Part shown: in pieces, positions 1 through 10,232 of the stretch
Numbering within the stretch: the stretch's first letter is position 1
Layout of the letters: the number at the start of each line of letters is the position of its first letter
From: an uncultured Muribaculaceae bacterium
GTDB lineage: Bacteria; Bacteroidota; Bacteroidia; Bacteroidales; Muribaculaceae
DNA: 64,000 nucleotides
NCBI GenBank assembly: GCA_910587235.1
Contig: CAJUKD010000004.1
Span: forward strand, 62,001 to 126,000
Direction: 5' to 3'
Program-made: the position numbers and the translations under genes
The notes under the pieces: generated by a model
The model's input: the letters and a program-made list of their open reading frames with translations, nothing else
What the model was told of the DNA's origin: nothing
Database searches by the model: none

Positions 1-5
1 TGGAT

Positions 6-977
6 ATGAAAAAAGAAGAACTCAGAATAGTTTTTTTCGGCACACCTGAATTTGCAGTAGAGAGCCTCGCGCGCCTTGTCGACGATGGTTTCAATATAGT
101 AGCGGCCGTAACGATGCCCGACAAACTTGCCGGCCGAGGCCATAAGGTATTTCAGTCGCCTGTCAAAGAGTACGCTGTAGCTCACGGAATCCCCGTCCTG
201 CAGCCTGAAAAACTTAAGGCGCCTGATTTCATAGAAGATCTGCGTGCGCTGAGTGCCGACCTCTTCATAGTCATAGCATTCCGCATGCTTCCCGAGATAG
301 TGTGGGCAATGCCTCCTTTGGGTACTTTCAATCTCCATGCGGCTTTGTTGCCGCGCTATCGTGGAGCGGCACCCATCAACTGGGCTGTCATCAACGGCGA
401 TACCGAAACGGGCGTCACCACATTCTTTATCGACAATCAGATCGATACAGGCGATATATTGCAGCGGGAGCGTATCAGTATCGGTCCCGATGAAAATGTC
501 GGATCTGTCCACGATCGACTGATGCGCCTCGGAGCTGAACTGACAGTAGATACAGTGCGCCATATCATAGCCGGCGATCTTCGTCCTATACCTCAGGATG
601 AACTTGCTGCGGAGGAAGCACCGTCGGCTGCACCGAAGATTTTCCGTGAAACCTGTCGTATGGATTTCAGCAAAAGCGCATTACAGCTTCATAACTTTGT
701 CCGCGGGCTGTCGCCATATCCTTGTGCGTGGGCGGAATTATATGACGGGGACAGCCATATCACGACTGTCAAGATACTGCGCGCCGGAGTTGTCGATGAC
801 AAGACCTTGTCGCCGGGAGCTGTAAGCTTTGCGGGAGGACGTATGCTCGTAGGCGCGGGAGGCGCTACTGCTCTCGAAATATTTGAGTTGCAGCCGGCCG
901 GCAAACGCAGTATGGCGACTGTCGACTATATCAACGGTCTGAGTCGGGCCATGCCGGCGAAGCCCCGTATGGAATAG
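6..977 (+). CDS. fmt: Methionyl-tRNA formyltransferase
   Basis: Transfers a formyl group from 10-formyl-tetrahydrofolate to Met-tRNAfMet, the cytoplasmic step that makes the initiator tRNA. The 323-residue protein has the usual family length. It carries the N-terminal formyltransferase fold (IVFFGTPEFA at residues 8-17), the catalytic stretch FNLHAALLPRYRGAAPINWA around residue 108, the downstream Asp in FIDNQIDTGDIL, and a C-terminal OB-like domain from about residue 210 (FVRGLSPYPCAWA). The start lies five bases from the window edge, so upstream partners and the promoter are not visible. The gene is complete and ordinary in codon use. Confidence 0.97.
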   Translation: MKKEELRIVFFGTPEFAVESLARLVDDGFNIVAAVTMPDKLAGRGHKVFQSPVKEYAVAHGIPVLQPEKLKAPDFIEDLRALSADLFIVIAFRMLPEIVWAMPPLGTFNLHAALLPRYRGAAPINWAVINGDTETGVTTFFIDNQIDTGDILQRERISIGPDENVGSVHDRLMRLGAELTVDTVRHIIAGDLRPIPQDELAAEEAPSAAPKIFRETCRMDFSKSALQLHNFVRGLSPYPCAWAELYDGDSHITTVKILRAGVVDDKTLSPGAVSFAGGRMLVGAGGATALEIFELQPAGKRSMATVDYINGLSRAMPAKPRME

Positions 978-1191
978 CGGTATTTTAGCTTAATTTTACA
1001 TTCTCCATCGGCAAGATTTCAAGCTTTTTTCCTAATTTTACGTCCGAAATGCCAACGTAGTCACTGCTATCCGATGCGGCTGAACATTCACGCTGCTAAG
1101 GGCGTTGTACTATATGACACGCTTGATGCCCGGCATTAGGGCTGTAAGCGTAGCCGGATTCAACATTTCAACTCTAAAAGGACACGGAAAA

Positions 1192-1467
1192 ATGAACAGC
1201 TACAATTCAGACGGCGGTGATTTCCGCCGTGACAATGACAGGCAGACGACAGGCATCTCCCGGACAAACAGTATCCTGCGCATGATATTCGGCATATTCA
1301 TGATAGTGATTTATGTCGGTATGGGCGTATTGTTGCTTATAAACTTTTTTGGCTGGGACGGCGATTGGGCTTGGACCCGTTATGTCGTGGGCATAGTACT
1401 GATTATTTATGGCATCTGGCGCGCTTACAGGCAGATAAAGGGTATTGACAACCCGTATATGAGCTGA
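1192..1467 (+). CDS. Small two-helix membrane protein, unknown function
   Basis: A 91-residue protein with a polar N-terminus (residues 1-28, rich in Asn, Asp and Arg) followed by two hydrophobic stretches, about residues 29-51 and 62-79, joined by a Trp-rich turn. It ends in a basic helix. I do not recognise a named family. I chose the ATG at 1192 because AAAGGA lies just upstream and the longer reading from 1105 uses TTG and adds a poorly hydrophobic leader. It sits 20 bases before the PstS-like lipoprotein gene on the same strand and may be cotranscribed with it. A role in that envelope function is only inferred from position. Confidence 0.7.
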   Translation: MNSYNSDGGDFRRDNDRQTTGISRTNSILRMIFGIFMIVIYVGMGVLLLINFFGWDGDWAWTRYVVGIVLIIYGIWRAYRQIKGIDNPYMS

Positions 1468-1487
1468 GCCGCAATATCCGAAGCATC

Positions 1488-2477
1488 ATGAAAAAGACAG
1501 TGAACCGCTTTTTAACCATTGTTATGGCAGCGCTTGCAATTGCCGGCGCGCAGTCGTGCATGCGGTATGAGAAAAAAGCGAATACTTCCACCTCAGGCAC
1601 CATGACGATGGTGTGCGACAATACATTCGAGAACATCATGAACCAGGAGGTCGATGTGTTCGAGTACCAGTATCCTGACGCCCATGTGCTTGTGCGTTAT
1701 GCGAGTCAGAGCGAAGCCATAGACTCGCTGATGTCGCTGAATACCAAGACTATCGTAATAGCCCGCGATCTTACCAAGGACGAGATGAAATATCTGAAGA
1801 GCAAACGTAGCTTTGTCCGTTCGTCGAAAATCGCTGTCGATGCAGTCGCGTTTATAGTCAATCCGGCCAACGACGTCAACAAACTTATGCTGAAGGAGCT
1901 TTCGCAGATACTTTCCGGCGAAACTACGGAATGGAACGAAGTGATGCCGTCGAAACTCGGTAAAATACGTGTTGTACTTGACAATAAAGGCTCCAGCCTT
2001 GCCGCATATCTGCGTGACTCGCTTCTCAACGGAGGTAAGTTTGCTGAAAATGTCTATGATGCCGGTTCTATACCGGGTGTATTCGAGGCTGTCGAGAAAG
2101 ACAAGAATGCCATAGGCGTGCTTGGCGTAAGCTGGATAACGTCTGATATGGATTCCGCCGATATGGCACCCGACCAGCTTGCCAAAAGTGTGCTTTCCGA
2201 TGAGCCGGTACAGGGAGCGACTCTCAGCAGGCGCGTGAAAGTACTGCCTATATGCCGCAATAACGAAGTAACAGCCTATAGGCCCTATCAGGAGAACATA
2301 TTCAACGGAACATATCCTCTTTTTCGTCAGATATATATGATTACAACAGCCCACTCAGGCACAACCGGAGGCGGTTTCTATTCTTTTGTCACCGGCGATA
2401 TCGGGCAGAAAATCATAATGAAAACAGGCATAATGCCTGCGCGTATGCGCATACAGGTAGTGCAGCTGGGCGAATAG
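1488..2477 (+). CDS. PstS-like phosphate-binding lipoprotein
   Basis: A 329-residue exported solute-binding protein. Residues 1-24 form a lipoprotein signal peptide with lipobox AGAQSC, so the mature protein should be anchored by Cys24. The rest matches the PstS-like periplasmic-binding fold: an N-terminal lobe starting TMTMVCDNTFENIMNQEV, a middle segment VDAVAFIVNPANDVNKLMLKEL with the typical L-SGETTEWNEV helix (where PstS proteins read IF-G-I--W), and a C-terminal lobe with GGFYSFVTGDIGQKII. No pstCAB genes are adjacent, so it may work alone or with a distant transporter. Phosphate as ligand is a family inference. Confidence 0.8.
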   Translation: MKKTVNRFLTIVMAALAIAGAQSCMRYEKKANTSTSGTMTMVCDNTFENIMNQEVDVFEYQYPDAHVLVRYASQSEAIDSLMSLNTKTIVIARDLTKDEMKYLKSKRSFVRSSKIAVDAVAFIVNPANDVNKLMLKELSQILSGETTEWNEVMPSKLGKIRVVLDNKGSSLAAYLRDSLLNGGKFAENVYDAGSIPGVFEAVEKDKNAIGVLGVSWITSDMDSADMAPDQLAKSVLSDEPVQGATLSRRVKVLPICRNNEVTAYRPYQENIFNGTYPLFRQIYMITTAHSGTTGGGFYSFVTGDIGQKIIMKTGIMPARMRIQVVQLGE

Positions 2478-2541
2478 CCTGGCTACGGCCTTTTATCGGA
2501 ATACCAAAACAATCAAAAAAAATAAAAAACAAGAACAGCAA

Positions 2542-4176
2542 ATGAAATTCAAAGCTCTTTTTACGATGCTTCTGGCCGGTTCGCTTCTGGCCGGCGCCCA
2601 GAGCCAGGGTTACAAGGACGGCATCGAGTACTACAAGGCAGGTCAGTACGATAATGCCCGTACCATCCTCGAACGTACGCTCAATGACTCATCGACTGAT
2701 CAGTCGCTTGCCAATTACTATCTCGGCCGTGTGGCGCTGATCAAAGGTGAGCGTCAGAATGCAGTCGATTATTTCGAAAAGGGTCGCAATCTGAATCCCG
2801 AGAACCCGTTCAACTATGTTGGTCTTGGTGCCGCAGATCTTCTTAACGGCAATGCCAAGAGTGCTGAAGGTTATTTCAAGGAAGCCCAGAAACTTGGTAA
2901 AAAGAATGGAGAGGTGACGGTTGCAATCGCTCGTGCTTATTACAACGCCGATCCGGTGCTTTACAAGGCCCAGATTGACAAAATGCTTCAGAAAGCGCGC
3001 AAGGATACTAAAAACCAGGAACCGGCCATATATATACTCGAAGGCGACATGCTCGCAGACCAGCGTGAATATGGTGATGCGGCCGCTCAGTACGAAATGG
3101 CAATCAATTTCGACCAGAACAATCCTGAGGGTTACGTGAAATATTCCAACGCTTATTTCTTCGTCAATCCCAACTTCGCTATTTCCAAGCTGGAAGAACT
3201 GCTGGAAAAACAACCCCAGTCGGCTCTGGCGCAGCGCGAACTCGCTGTGAAGTACTTCGATGGCAAGCACTGGCGCAAGGCTGTGGATCTTTATGGCAAA
3301 TATCTGCAGAATCCTAACCACTTCCCTGAAGACAAGGCTATGTATGCCGTACTGCTGTATTGGGACAACAAGTACAAGCCCTCTTTGGATGTGGCTAACG
3401 AAATTCTAGCCAACGACCCTAACCATTTCCTCTCCCAGCGTATGCGTTTCCTGAATGAAACCGCGCTTGAGGACTATCCTGCGGCTGTCCGCGATGCCGA
3501 GGCTTTCTTTAAGAACAATCCTAACGGCAATTTTACAAGCAATGACTACGTTACCTATGCACAGGCTCTCAGCGGTACCGGTCAGGATTCGCTTGCTGTC
3601 GTACAGTATGAGATTGCCGCAAAGCGTGATCCGGAAAACGGTGACCTGTTAAAAGGCCTCAGCGACATGTATACCCGTGCGAAAGACTATCTGTCAGCTG
3701 CCGAAACTTACGATGCCTACCTGCAGCTTCAGGAAAATCCTTCGATCAATGACCTCTTCGGAATGTCCGGCCGTTATCTGAATGTTGCCGCTACAACTAC
3801 CGACAACGACGAGCAGCGTGTAAAAGCTGCCGACCGCGGTCTTGAATATATCAACAAGGTTATGGAGCGTGCGGCAAAACAGGGTCCGCTCTACCAGCGC
3901 AAGGCTCGCCTTTACATAGCCCGCAATGGTAACCAGCCTGATATAAACGCTATTGAAACATACAAGGAAATGACCGACTTCCTTGATGAGGATCCGGCCA
4001 ATATGAGTCCGGAGAATAAGGCGTCCCTCGGACTTTATCGTGAGGCATATTCTTTCGGTATGCTGTACTACGGTAATATCGAGAAGGATAAGGACAAAAT
4101 GGCGGAATTTACAGAAAAATACAATATTGTCGACGGCATTCTTAATCCAAAGACCGCTGAGCCGACCGCTGAATAA
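2542..4176 (+). CDS. Secreted tetratricopeptide-repeat protein
   Basis: A 544-residue protein with an N-terminal signal peptide (MKFKALFTMLLAGSLLAGAQS) and then tandem TPR-like helix pairs across most of its length, for example GIEYYKAGQYDNARTILERT, LANYYLGRVALIKGERQNAV and EGYVKYSNAYFF. TPR proteins act as protein-protein scaffolds, and this one should sit in the periplasm or outer envelope. It follows the PstS-like lipoprotein with 64 bases between and is followed by a hairpin. Bacteroidales carry many such exported TPR proteins. The binding partner cannot be told from sequence. Confidence 0.85.
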   Translation: MKFKALFTMLLAGSLLAGAQSQGYKDGIEYYKAGQYDNARTILERTLNDSSTDQSLANYYLGRVALIKGERQNAVDYFEKGRNLNPENPFNYVGLGAADLLNGNAKSAEGYFKEAQKLGKKNGEVTVAIARAYYNADPVLYKAQIDKMLQKARKDTKNQEPAIYILEGDMLADQREYGDAAAQYEMAINFDQNNPEGYVKYSNAYFFVNPNFAISKLEELLEKQPQSALAQRELAVKYFDGKHWRKAVDLYGKYLQNPNHFPEDKAMYAVLLYWDNKYKPSLDVANEILANDPNHFLSQRMRFLNETALEDYPAAVRDAEAFFKNNPNGNFTSNDYVTYAQALSGTGQDSLAVVQYEIAAKRDPENGDLLKGLSDMYTRAKDYLSAAETYDAYLQLQENPSINDLFGMSGRYLNVAATTTDNDEQRVKAADRGLEYINKVMERAAKQGPLYQRKARLYIARNGNQPDINAIETYKEMTDFLDEDPANMSPENKASLGLYREAYSFGMLYYGNIEKDKDKMAEFTEKYNIVDGILNPKTAEPTAE

Positions 4177-4207
4177 GCGATAATATTGAAAAAATAAACG
4201 AAACGGC

Positions 4208-4242
4208 ATAAGCGGGGGTGGAAATATAACGCCTCCGCTTAT
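4208..4242 (+). terminator. Hairpin after the TPR gene
   Basis: ATAAGCGGGGG (4208-4218) pairs with CCTCCGCTTAT (4232-4242) with one mismatch. It lies between the TPR stop and rarA. The following T-tract is weak (TCTGTTAT), so termination may be partial. Confidence 0.5.
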
Positions 4243-4279
4243 TCTGTTATCGGCATCCATTCAACGATTAATAGCTATT

Positions 4280-5557
4280 ATGTCACTACAGCCACTTGCA
4301 GAGCGTCTGCGGCCACGTACGCTTGACGAATATATAGGCCAGAAACATCTTGTCGGACCTGACAGCATACTGCGTCGCATGATTGACAGCGGTCGTGTAT
4401 CGTCGTTTATATTATGGGGGCCTCCCGGTGTGGGTAAGACTACTCTTGCGCGTATAATAGCAAATACAACCAAAAGTACATTCTATACACTGTCGGCTGT
4501 GACGTCCGGGGTGAAAGATGTGCGTGAAGTCATAGAACAATGTCGTCGCGACACACAGAGCATGTTCAGCGCCGGCCGTCCTATACTTTTTATCGATGAA
4601 ATACACCGTTTCAGCAAGTCGCAGCAGGACAGCCTGCTCGGAGCGGTGGAGAACGGCACGGTCACGCTTATAGGCGCGACGACAGAAAACCCTTCGTTCG
4701 AGGTAATACGCCCTCTTCTGTCGCGTGCTCAGGTCTATGTGCTGAAGCCGCTTGAGGAAAATGATTTGAGGGAACTTCTTGAACGGGCGATCACCACCGA
4801 TGAGCTCCTGAGCCACCGCACAGTGCGTGTCGACCAGACCGAGGCCCTTTTCAGATATGCAGGCGGCGATGCCCGCAAATTGCTTAACATACTTGATCTA
4901 CTCGAACAATCCACTCCTGCCGGCGCGGATATTATCATTGACGATAAAGTTGTGACCGAAAGGCTTCAGGAGAATCCGCAGGCCTATGACAAGAACGGGG
5001 AGATGCACTACGACATCATATCGGCATTCATAAAGAGTGTCCGCGGCAGTGATCCTGATGCGGCTGTCTATTGGCTGGCGCGTATGATTGCCGGAGGTGA
5101 AGACCCGGAATTCATAGCCCGCCGCATGGTCATTCTGGCATCGGAAGACATAGGACTTGCAAATCCGAACGCCATGCTTGTGGCGAATTCGACTTTCGAT
5201 ATCATCCAGAAGATAGGTATGCCGGAAGGACGTATACCTTTGTCGCAGTGTGCTATTTATCTTGCCGTTTCAGCAAAGAGTAATTCAGCCTATAAAGCTA
5301 TAGATGCAGCTCTTGCCGAAGTTGAGCGAAGCGGTAATCTGCCCGTACCCCTGCATCTGCGCAATGCGCCGACATCGCTCATGAAGAAGCTCGGCTATGG
5401 GGAACAGTACAGGTATGCACATGACTATCCCGGAAATTTCGTACGTCAGCAGTTTCGTCCGGATGCCATCGCTTCAACGCGTTTCTGGAATCCGGGAGCA
5501 AACCCGTCGGAGGATGTCATGCGCCAGCGTCACGAATCACGATGGGGAAAAGAGTAG
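4280..5557 (+). CDS. rarA: Replication-associated recombination protein A (AAA+ ATPase)
   Basis: RarA/MgsA is a clamp-loader-like AAA+ ATPase that acts at stalled replication forks. The 425-residue protein begins with the family hallmark [20 protein letters not shown]. It has Walker [10 protein letters not shown] near residue 47, Walker [11 protein letters not shown] near residue 98, a sensor-1 region ([13 protein letters not shown]) and the C-terminal tetramerisation region with [19 protein letters not shown] and [12 protein letters not shown]. The ATG at 4280 gives the conserved N-terminus directly. It runs convergently into ychF with only 23 bases between stops and no obvious hairpin there. 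Confidence 0.96.
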   Translation: MSLQPLAERLRPRTLDEYIGQKHLVGPDSILRRMIDSGRVSSFILWGPPGVGKTTLARIIANTTKSTFYTLSAVTSGVKDVREVIEQCRRDTQSMFSAGRPILFIDEIHRFSKSQQDSLLGAVENGTVTLIGATTENPSFEVIRPLLSRAQVYVLKPLEENDLRELLERAITTDELLSHRTVRVDQTEALFRYAGGDARKLLNILDLLEQSTPAGADIIIDDKVVTERLQENPQAYDKNGEMHYDIISAFIKSVRGSDPDAAVYWLARMIAGGEDPEFIARRMVILASEDIGLANPNAMLVANSTFDIIQKIGMPEGRIPLSQCAIYLAVSAKSNSAYKAIDAALAEVERSGNLPVPLHLRNAPTSLMKKLGYGEQYRYAHDYPGNFVRQQFRPDAIASTRFWNPGANPSEDVMRQRHESRWGKE

Positions 5558-5580
5558 GGTAGCGGCCTCTATGCTTTATG

Positions 5581-6684
5581 TCACACGTTGAAGCGGAAGT
5601 GCATGATGTCACCGTCCTGCACTACATATTCCTTGCCTTCGACGCCCATTTTGCCGGCTTCCCGAACTCCTGACTCTCCGCCGAGTGCGACGAAATCGTC
5701 ATATTTTATGACTTCGGCGCGGATAAAGCCTTTTTCGAAATCGGTGTGGATTATTCCGGCGCATTTAGGCGCTTTTGAGCCGCGGATGAATGTCCAGGCG
5801 CGGACTTCGTCGGGACCTGCGGTAAAGTATGTCTGTAGGTCGAGCAGACGATATGCGGCTCGGATAAGACGAGATACACCGGATTCTTCAAGTCCTATTT
5901 CGGCCAGAAATTCGCGACGTTCTTCCCATGTGTCAAGTTCTGCTATTTCGCTTTCGGTGCGTGCGGCTACCACAAGAAGCTGTGCGCCTTCGTCCTTTAT
6001 CGCTTCCCGTACGGCTTCGACGTAAGCATTTCCGTCGGCAGCCGCGGCATCGTCGACGTTGCAGACATACAGTACCGGTTTGGAGGTCAGAAGGAAGAGT
6101 TCACGGGCAAATTTCTGTTCGTCGGGAGTTTCGAAGGTAACGGCACGTGCGGGCAGACCTCGTTCGAGGACTTCTTTTATCTGTCGCAGTACGTCGTATT
6201 GCATTTTTGCGCTTTTGTCGCCTCCGGTCTGAGCCTGTTTTTGTGTTTTTGCAATGCGGGCGTCGACGGTTTCAAGGTCTTTGATCTGTAATTCCATGTC
6301 GATGATTTCCTTATCGCGCACGGGATTGACAGAACCGTCTACATGAGTGATGTTGTCGTCGTCGAAGCAGCGGAGAACATGTATGATGGCGTCGGTTTCG
6401 CGTATGTTTGCCAGAAACTTATTGCCGAGTCCTTCACCCTTTGAAGCTCCTTTTACAAGGCCGGCAATGTCGACGATCTCCACGGTTGCGGGAACGACAG
6501 AACGGGGTTGACACATCTCGACAAGGCGTGTCAGACGGTCGTCGGGTACGGTTATGACACCTACGTTGGGTTCGATGGTGCAGAACGGAAAATTGGCCGA
6601 CTGGGCCTTTGCGTTGGAAAGACAGTTGAAAAGAGTCGATTTGCCTACGTTTGGCAGGCCGACAATGCCGCATTGAAGAGCCAT
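5581..6684 (-). CDS. ychF: Redox-regulated ATPase YchF (Obg-family P-loop protein)
   Basis: YchF/OLA1 is a ribosome-associated, ATP-preferring Obg-family protein. The 367-residue length is standard. Visible motifs are G1 [12 protein letters not shown] (residues 8-19), the G3 region [17 protein letters not shown], the NVDD stretch where canonical GTPases carry NKxD, consistent with ATP preference, and the C-terminal TGS domain (residues 280-367: [24 protein letters not shown]). It lies downstream of the CotH-family gene but is separated from it by a strong hairpin, so it probably has its own promoter. Confidence 0.96.
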   Translation of the reverse strand: MALQCGIVGLPNVGKSTLFNCLSNAKAQSANFPFCTIEPNVGVITVPDDRLTRLVEMCQPRSVVPATVEIVDIAGLVKGASKGEGLGNKFLANIRETDAIIHVLRCFDDDNITHVDGSVNPVRDKEIIDMELQIKDLETVDARIAKTQKQAQTGGDKSAKMQYDVLRQIKEVLERGLPARAVTFETPDEQKFARELFLLTSKPVLYVCNVDDAAAADGNAYVEAVREAIKDEGAQLLVVAARTESEIAELDTWEERREFLAEIGLEESGVSRLIRAAYRLLDLQTYFTAGPDEVRAWTFIRGSKAPKCAGIIHTDFEKGFIRAEVIKYDDFVALGGESGVREAGKMGVEGKEYVVQDGDIMHFRFNV

Positions 6685-6722
6685 TGTTATGTAAGTTTTG
6701 AGCGTTTTAACTTGTTTAATGA

Positions 6723-6751
6723 AATAGGGCGCCGGGACACGGCGCCCTATT
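6723..6751 (-). terminator. Strong hairpin between the CotH-family gene and ychF
   Basis: A perfect 12-bp stem, AATAGGGCGCCG (6723-6734) with CGGCGCCCTATT (6740-6751) and a 5-nt loop. On the minus strand it follows the CotH-family stop by 25 bases. The tail TTCATT is only modestly T-rich. A TAnnTTTG box (TAACTTTG, minus, 6765-6758) lies just upstream of it, so a structured ychF leader is the alternative. Confidence 0.6.
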
Positions 6752-6776
6752 CGGGTGCAAAGTTACGTAAATTTTT

Positions 6777-8546
6777 TCAAAGGGCGAATTTGCGGCCGCG
6801 TACAATATATATGCCGCGCGGCATCGAGAATTCGTTGTGGCCTTTGTGAGCGTTCAGCATGATACGTCGTCCGTCGGCGGTGAATATTTCCAGGTTACAT
6901 GAATCGGATGTATCTACAATAAGAGTGCCGGGACGAACGGATATTTCACTTATGCAGTCGTCATCTGAAACGGAGGGTATTATGCAGCCGTCGCTTATGC
7001 CCGTCATTACGCCAATAATGCCCTGCCTGTTGTATATGCCCTTGTTGACCAGTTTGAGGTCGATTGTCTGGTTGCCGGATTCGACGCCGCTGTGGCCGTT
7101 GTTGAAAATTATTCCTGCGTTGCCACTGAGTTCGTTTTCGGGTTCGAATGTGATCATCCATGCCGGTTCACCGTCAAGGTCGATGGCCGTACAATAGGAA
7201 CCGGGCCATCCACCGAGCGGATTGTAGCCGTTATCCCAAACGAAAGCATTAACCACTCCCCATGGTATGTCGCCGTTGTCGCGGAAATAAACAGTCACCG
7301 CTTTCTCTGCAGGCGGAATTTCGCCACCCCATTCTTCCGATAGCCAGCTGACTGATTTGCGCAGATAATTTTTGACAACCGATGCACAGGCAAGTTCGTC
7401 GGCGTTGCCGTAATACGGCCAACGTTCGGCATCGCGTCGTGCAGCTTCGGCAATTTGTGCGGCATACGCGTCGATATAACCGTATATGTCGGAATAATTG
7501 CCTGCGAGGAATTTGCTCCATACGTCGCGTACGACCTCCATGAATGCAGGGAACTTGCACATTTCGCCTATCCATGTCTGATGATGTTCACGTCCCTGAT
7601 ATATGAATTGCGATTTGGAGTGGTTGAAAGCGCTGCCGAAGTCCCATACCGGGCCGAATTTCCATTTTTCGCTGTCGCCGAGCTGGCGGTTGAGATAGCA
7701 GCTTCCATGAAATGACTCGTAGTCGTCAACGATTTCCTGAACTATATAGTAGCGTGCGAGAATATCCAGGTCTATATATTCCGCCCATGTGCAGTCGTCT
7801 TTGTCGTTGCTGAAAATAGCGTTGTTGATGGCTGTCATGTGCGTTGTAAGCCAGTCGTTCTGAAGCGGTGACAGTATTTCCGGAGTCTTGTATGTGAATA
7901 CGGTGACGTGGTTGTCATATTCAGGCACGGTAATATGAGGGTCGTTGGTGTAGTTGTCGATTTCAAGAAGCCATCCGCCGCTGACTGTCGCCGGATCTTC
8001 GTTAAGGTCGGGCTGTTCGACGATATTGACACGATCTTTGTCGACACGTATTGTTTCCGTAAGGAAATACAGTCCTATGTAGTCGCCGTTGAGTACCACT
8101 TCGAGCGGTTTGTCGGCCGGAGTCCACGGCATTCCTATCATTCGGCTGAGCTGGAATCCTACGGCGTTGCGCATGAATCCGAAGCTGTCGTCGGCATGCG
8201 CAAGCAAGGCGAAATGTTTGCTCTTTGTGCACCCCATAAGCGGCGTTTTTGTTTCGAGTTTTATCCGGTAAGGTTTTTTGTCGAATCCGCTCCATGTCCA
8301 GTTGCCTCGTCCGCGTATCTGTAACGGCTCGGGAGCCTGGGCGCTTCCTACCGCCTCGATGCCTTCAAAACCCATGGGGTCAAGATAATATGTAGCCTGA
8401 AGATAATCTTCTTTCGATGTTATCGGTGTATTGCCTTCTGTGGTTATGTACATCACAGGAAGTGTGCCTGACGGCTCAAGAGCCGCCGAGGCCAGAACTG
8501 TGCAGGCAAAAGCCAGTATACAAATAATTTTGCGTAAGTTTGTCAT
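6777..8546 (-). CDS. Secreted CotH-family (protein-kinase-like) protein
   Basis: A 589-residue exported protein with signal peptide MTNLRKIICILAFACTVLASA. Residues 30-390 match the CotH kinase-like family: the entry LPVMYITTEGNTPITSKEDY, then PLQIRGRGNWTW, KKPYRIKLETKTPLMG, KSKHFALLAHADDS, the LNGDYIGLYFLTETIRVDKDRVNI core and the acidic GPVWDFGSAF. In CotH the last two regions hold the ATP and metal-binding residues. About residues 415-500 resemble a starch-binding-like beta domain (AVTVYFRDNGDIPWG). The C-terminus (from about residue 535) is a beta-rich tail ending PRGIYIVRGRKFAL, similar to the sorting-type tails of two other secreted proteins here. Its substrate is unknown. Confidence 0.85.
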   Translation of the reverse strand: MTNLRKIICILAFACTVLASAALEPSGTLPVMYITTEGNTPITSKEDYLQATYYLDPMGFEGIEAVGSAQAPEPLQIRGRGNWTWSGFDKKPYRIKLETKTPLMGCTKSKHFALLAHADDSFGFMRNAVGFQLSRMIGMPWTPADKPLEVVLNGDYIGLYFLTETIRVDKDRVNIVEQPDLNEDPATVSGGWLLEIDNYTNDPHITVPEYDNHVTVFTYKTPEILSPLQNDWLTTHMTAINNAIFSNDKDDCTWAEYIDLDILARYYIVQEIVDDYESFHGSCYLNRQLGDSEKWKFGPVWDFGSAFNHSKSQFIYQGREHHQTWIGEMCKFPAFMEVVRDVWSKFLAGNYSDIYGYIDAYAAQIAEAARRDAERWPYYGNADELACASVVKNYLRKSVSWLSEEWGGEIPPAEKAVTVYFRDNGDIPWGVVNAFVWDNGYNPLGGWPGSYCTAIDLDGEPAWMITFEPENELSGNAGIIFNNGHSGVESGNQTIDLKLVNKGIYNRQGIIGVMTGISDGCIIPSVSDDDCISEISVRPGTLIVDTSDSCNLEIFTADGRRIMLNAHKGHNEFSMPRGIYIVRGRKFAL

Positions 8547-8597
8547 GGTTTGTTTGAATAAGTAAGATTTCAGATATTATTTTGTAAAGGTAAGAAT

Positions 8598-10232
8598 TTA
8601 TTCCGATATACTGATGCCTGTGATTTCAGAACGTGGCGGCACTCGCCAATATGGCCGTATGTGATAGTATTGTTTTCCGTTGGTGCCTATGAAACGCAGT
8701 ATTGAACAGTCATTGTTGTAGTCGATACTTCCGTCGGCATACACTATTTTACAATGAATGTCTATGGCATGGGCAATGGAGCGGTCGATTATGTTTTTGA
8801 TATCCGGCATTTTTTTGCAATCAGTGTAGATGGCTTTATCGAGCATCCGGATGTCAAGATCCTTATTCAGCGTTTTGAACCCCGCATTGTCAAGATTGGT
8901 CGACAGCGCTGTCGGGACGACCGATAGATTTTCCCCGATATTACAGTACATTATTGAATAATAGTGGAAAGACATAGCCCATACGTGGCGCATAGGGTAA
9001 GCCATTGTGTACCATGGAACGTCTTCCCGGGCTATTATGTCATAGAATACAGTTCCGTTCGGACTCTCTTTGAATTTTTTGTAAAGCAGTGAGTCCATGC
9101 GGAAAAATTTATATTCCCAGTGTATGGCGGATAGGCCTATTGAGAGAAATGCCAACATTGAGATGCAGGCAATTACTGATATCGCTTTTTTCTCGGGGCA
9201 ACGGCTTTGAAACAGGATGTATAATATACCTGTAGTGCCAAAAAGCTGTGCGATGAATCCGGTCCGGGGCCTGACAGCCGTTATTGCGCTTATTATTGTA
9301 GCGCTCAAGATACTGCCTATGAAAAACAGGAAAAGCGGATTATCAGCCAGTGCTATGGTCTGTTTTCTGAACCGTTTTGTCGCCAATCCGAAGATAACGG
9401 CGCCAATGAATATGAAGCCGGCGATATTATGGAGCACAACTCTGGCCGGAGCCGCAGAAATTGATGATAACGTAGATTCTTTTCCCCAGCGCATGGCCAT
9501 CCCCGGTGTGAAGCATGTAGTATATGCGATGATTGCGACTATTGCAGGTATTGTTATCCACCAAAAAACGGGAATGCTCTGTTTCTTGAAAGCCCGGAAC
9601 ACGATTATAAGTCCCATTCCGCCGAGAAGAGCTACGCCGAATAGTTCGTGCATCCAGGCGGTAATAACGCATAATACGGCCGATAGGATGTCCTTGAACA
9701 GATGCTTTGATGGCCGAGGCGTTTTTAGTGAGTCCATCAGGAGGAACACACAGCATAGCATTATCGATGCCGTGATTATGTAGTTTGTGGCATATACGCG
9801 CAGAAACATTGAGTCGCGCCAAGGAAGTGCCACTGCCAACAGAAGTGTCATGATGGAAAGCGCGCGCGGGTTCCACCATGATCCGCTTGCCATTCGGGCT
9901 GTGTTCCAGAATATAAATGTTGTGCAAAGTCCTATGAGTATCGCGGATAGCTTGTATATTGTCGGATCGAGTAGCAGGAATATGTCGAGCCAGTTTGCAA
10001 GCCGGATATTGTCGGTTTCGTAAAACATGCGCAGATAGTCTGCATATTTTTCCGTGCTGAAAGATATGGATTCCGACGTCCATGTGAAGCCGTTATATAT
10101 GGCTTTGAAGTACATGTCGTCGAAATACGGAGGGGTAAGCAGTGTCATCAGTCCGTAGACAAGAAATACAGCGATTAATATCGCCGCGGAAAGAGTCCGG
10201 TTGCGCTTGTTTGCGGTTTTCAGATTGTTCAT
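8598..10232 (-). CDS. DUF6056-like polytopic membrane protein
   Basis: A 544-residue protein with roughly ten to eleven hydrophobic segments in residues 18-390 and a soluble C-terminal region (residues 395-544). Hallmarks shared with the two other copies in this window (40015 and 41962) are an N-terminal helix followed by a DD motif (PPYFDDMYF), a central WMHE tetrad and a downstream EDVPWY segment. I recall this arrangement from the family catalogued as DUF6056. The overall layout resembles GT-C-type membrane glycosyltransferases, but that is inference. Its start overlaps the stop of the formate/nitrite channel gene by four bases (ATGA), so the two are translationally coupled. Confidence 0.7.
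   Translation of the reverse strand: MNNLKTANKRNRTLSAAILIAVFLVYGLMTLLTPPYFDDMYFKAIYNGFTWTSESISFSTEKYADYLRMFYETDNIRLANWLDIFLLLDPTIYKLSAILIGLCTTFIFWNTARMASGSWWNPRALSIMTLLLAVALPWRDSMFLRVYATNYIITASIMLCCVFLLMDSLKTPRPSKHLFKDILSAVLCVITAWMHELFGVALLGGMGLIIVFRAFKKQSIPVFWWITIPAIVAIIAYTTCFTPGMAMRWGKESTLSSISAAPARVVLHNIAGFIFIGAVIFGLATKRFRKQTIALADNPLFLFFIGSILSATIISAITAVRPRTGFIAQLFGTTGILYILFQSRCPEKKAISVIACISMLAFLSIGLSAIHWEYKFFRMDSLLYKKFKESPNGTVFYDIIAREDVPWYTMAYPMRHVWAMSFHYYSIMYCNIGENLSVVPTALSTNLDNAGFKTLNKDLDIRMLDKAIYTDCKKMPDIKNIIDRSIAHAIDIHCKIVYADGSIDYNNDCSILRFIGTNGKQYYHIRPYWRVPPRSEITGISISE

Noticed and set aside
1105..1191. N-terminal extension of the small membrane protein from a TTG
   Set aside because: Poor start codon and no ribosome-binding site. 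The ATG at 1192 has AAAGGA upstream.
1593..2354. 253-residue minus-strand open frame opposite the PstS-like gene
   Set aside because: Low-complexity composition without motifs. The plus strand encodes a clear lipoprotein with a signal peptide over the same bases.
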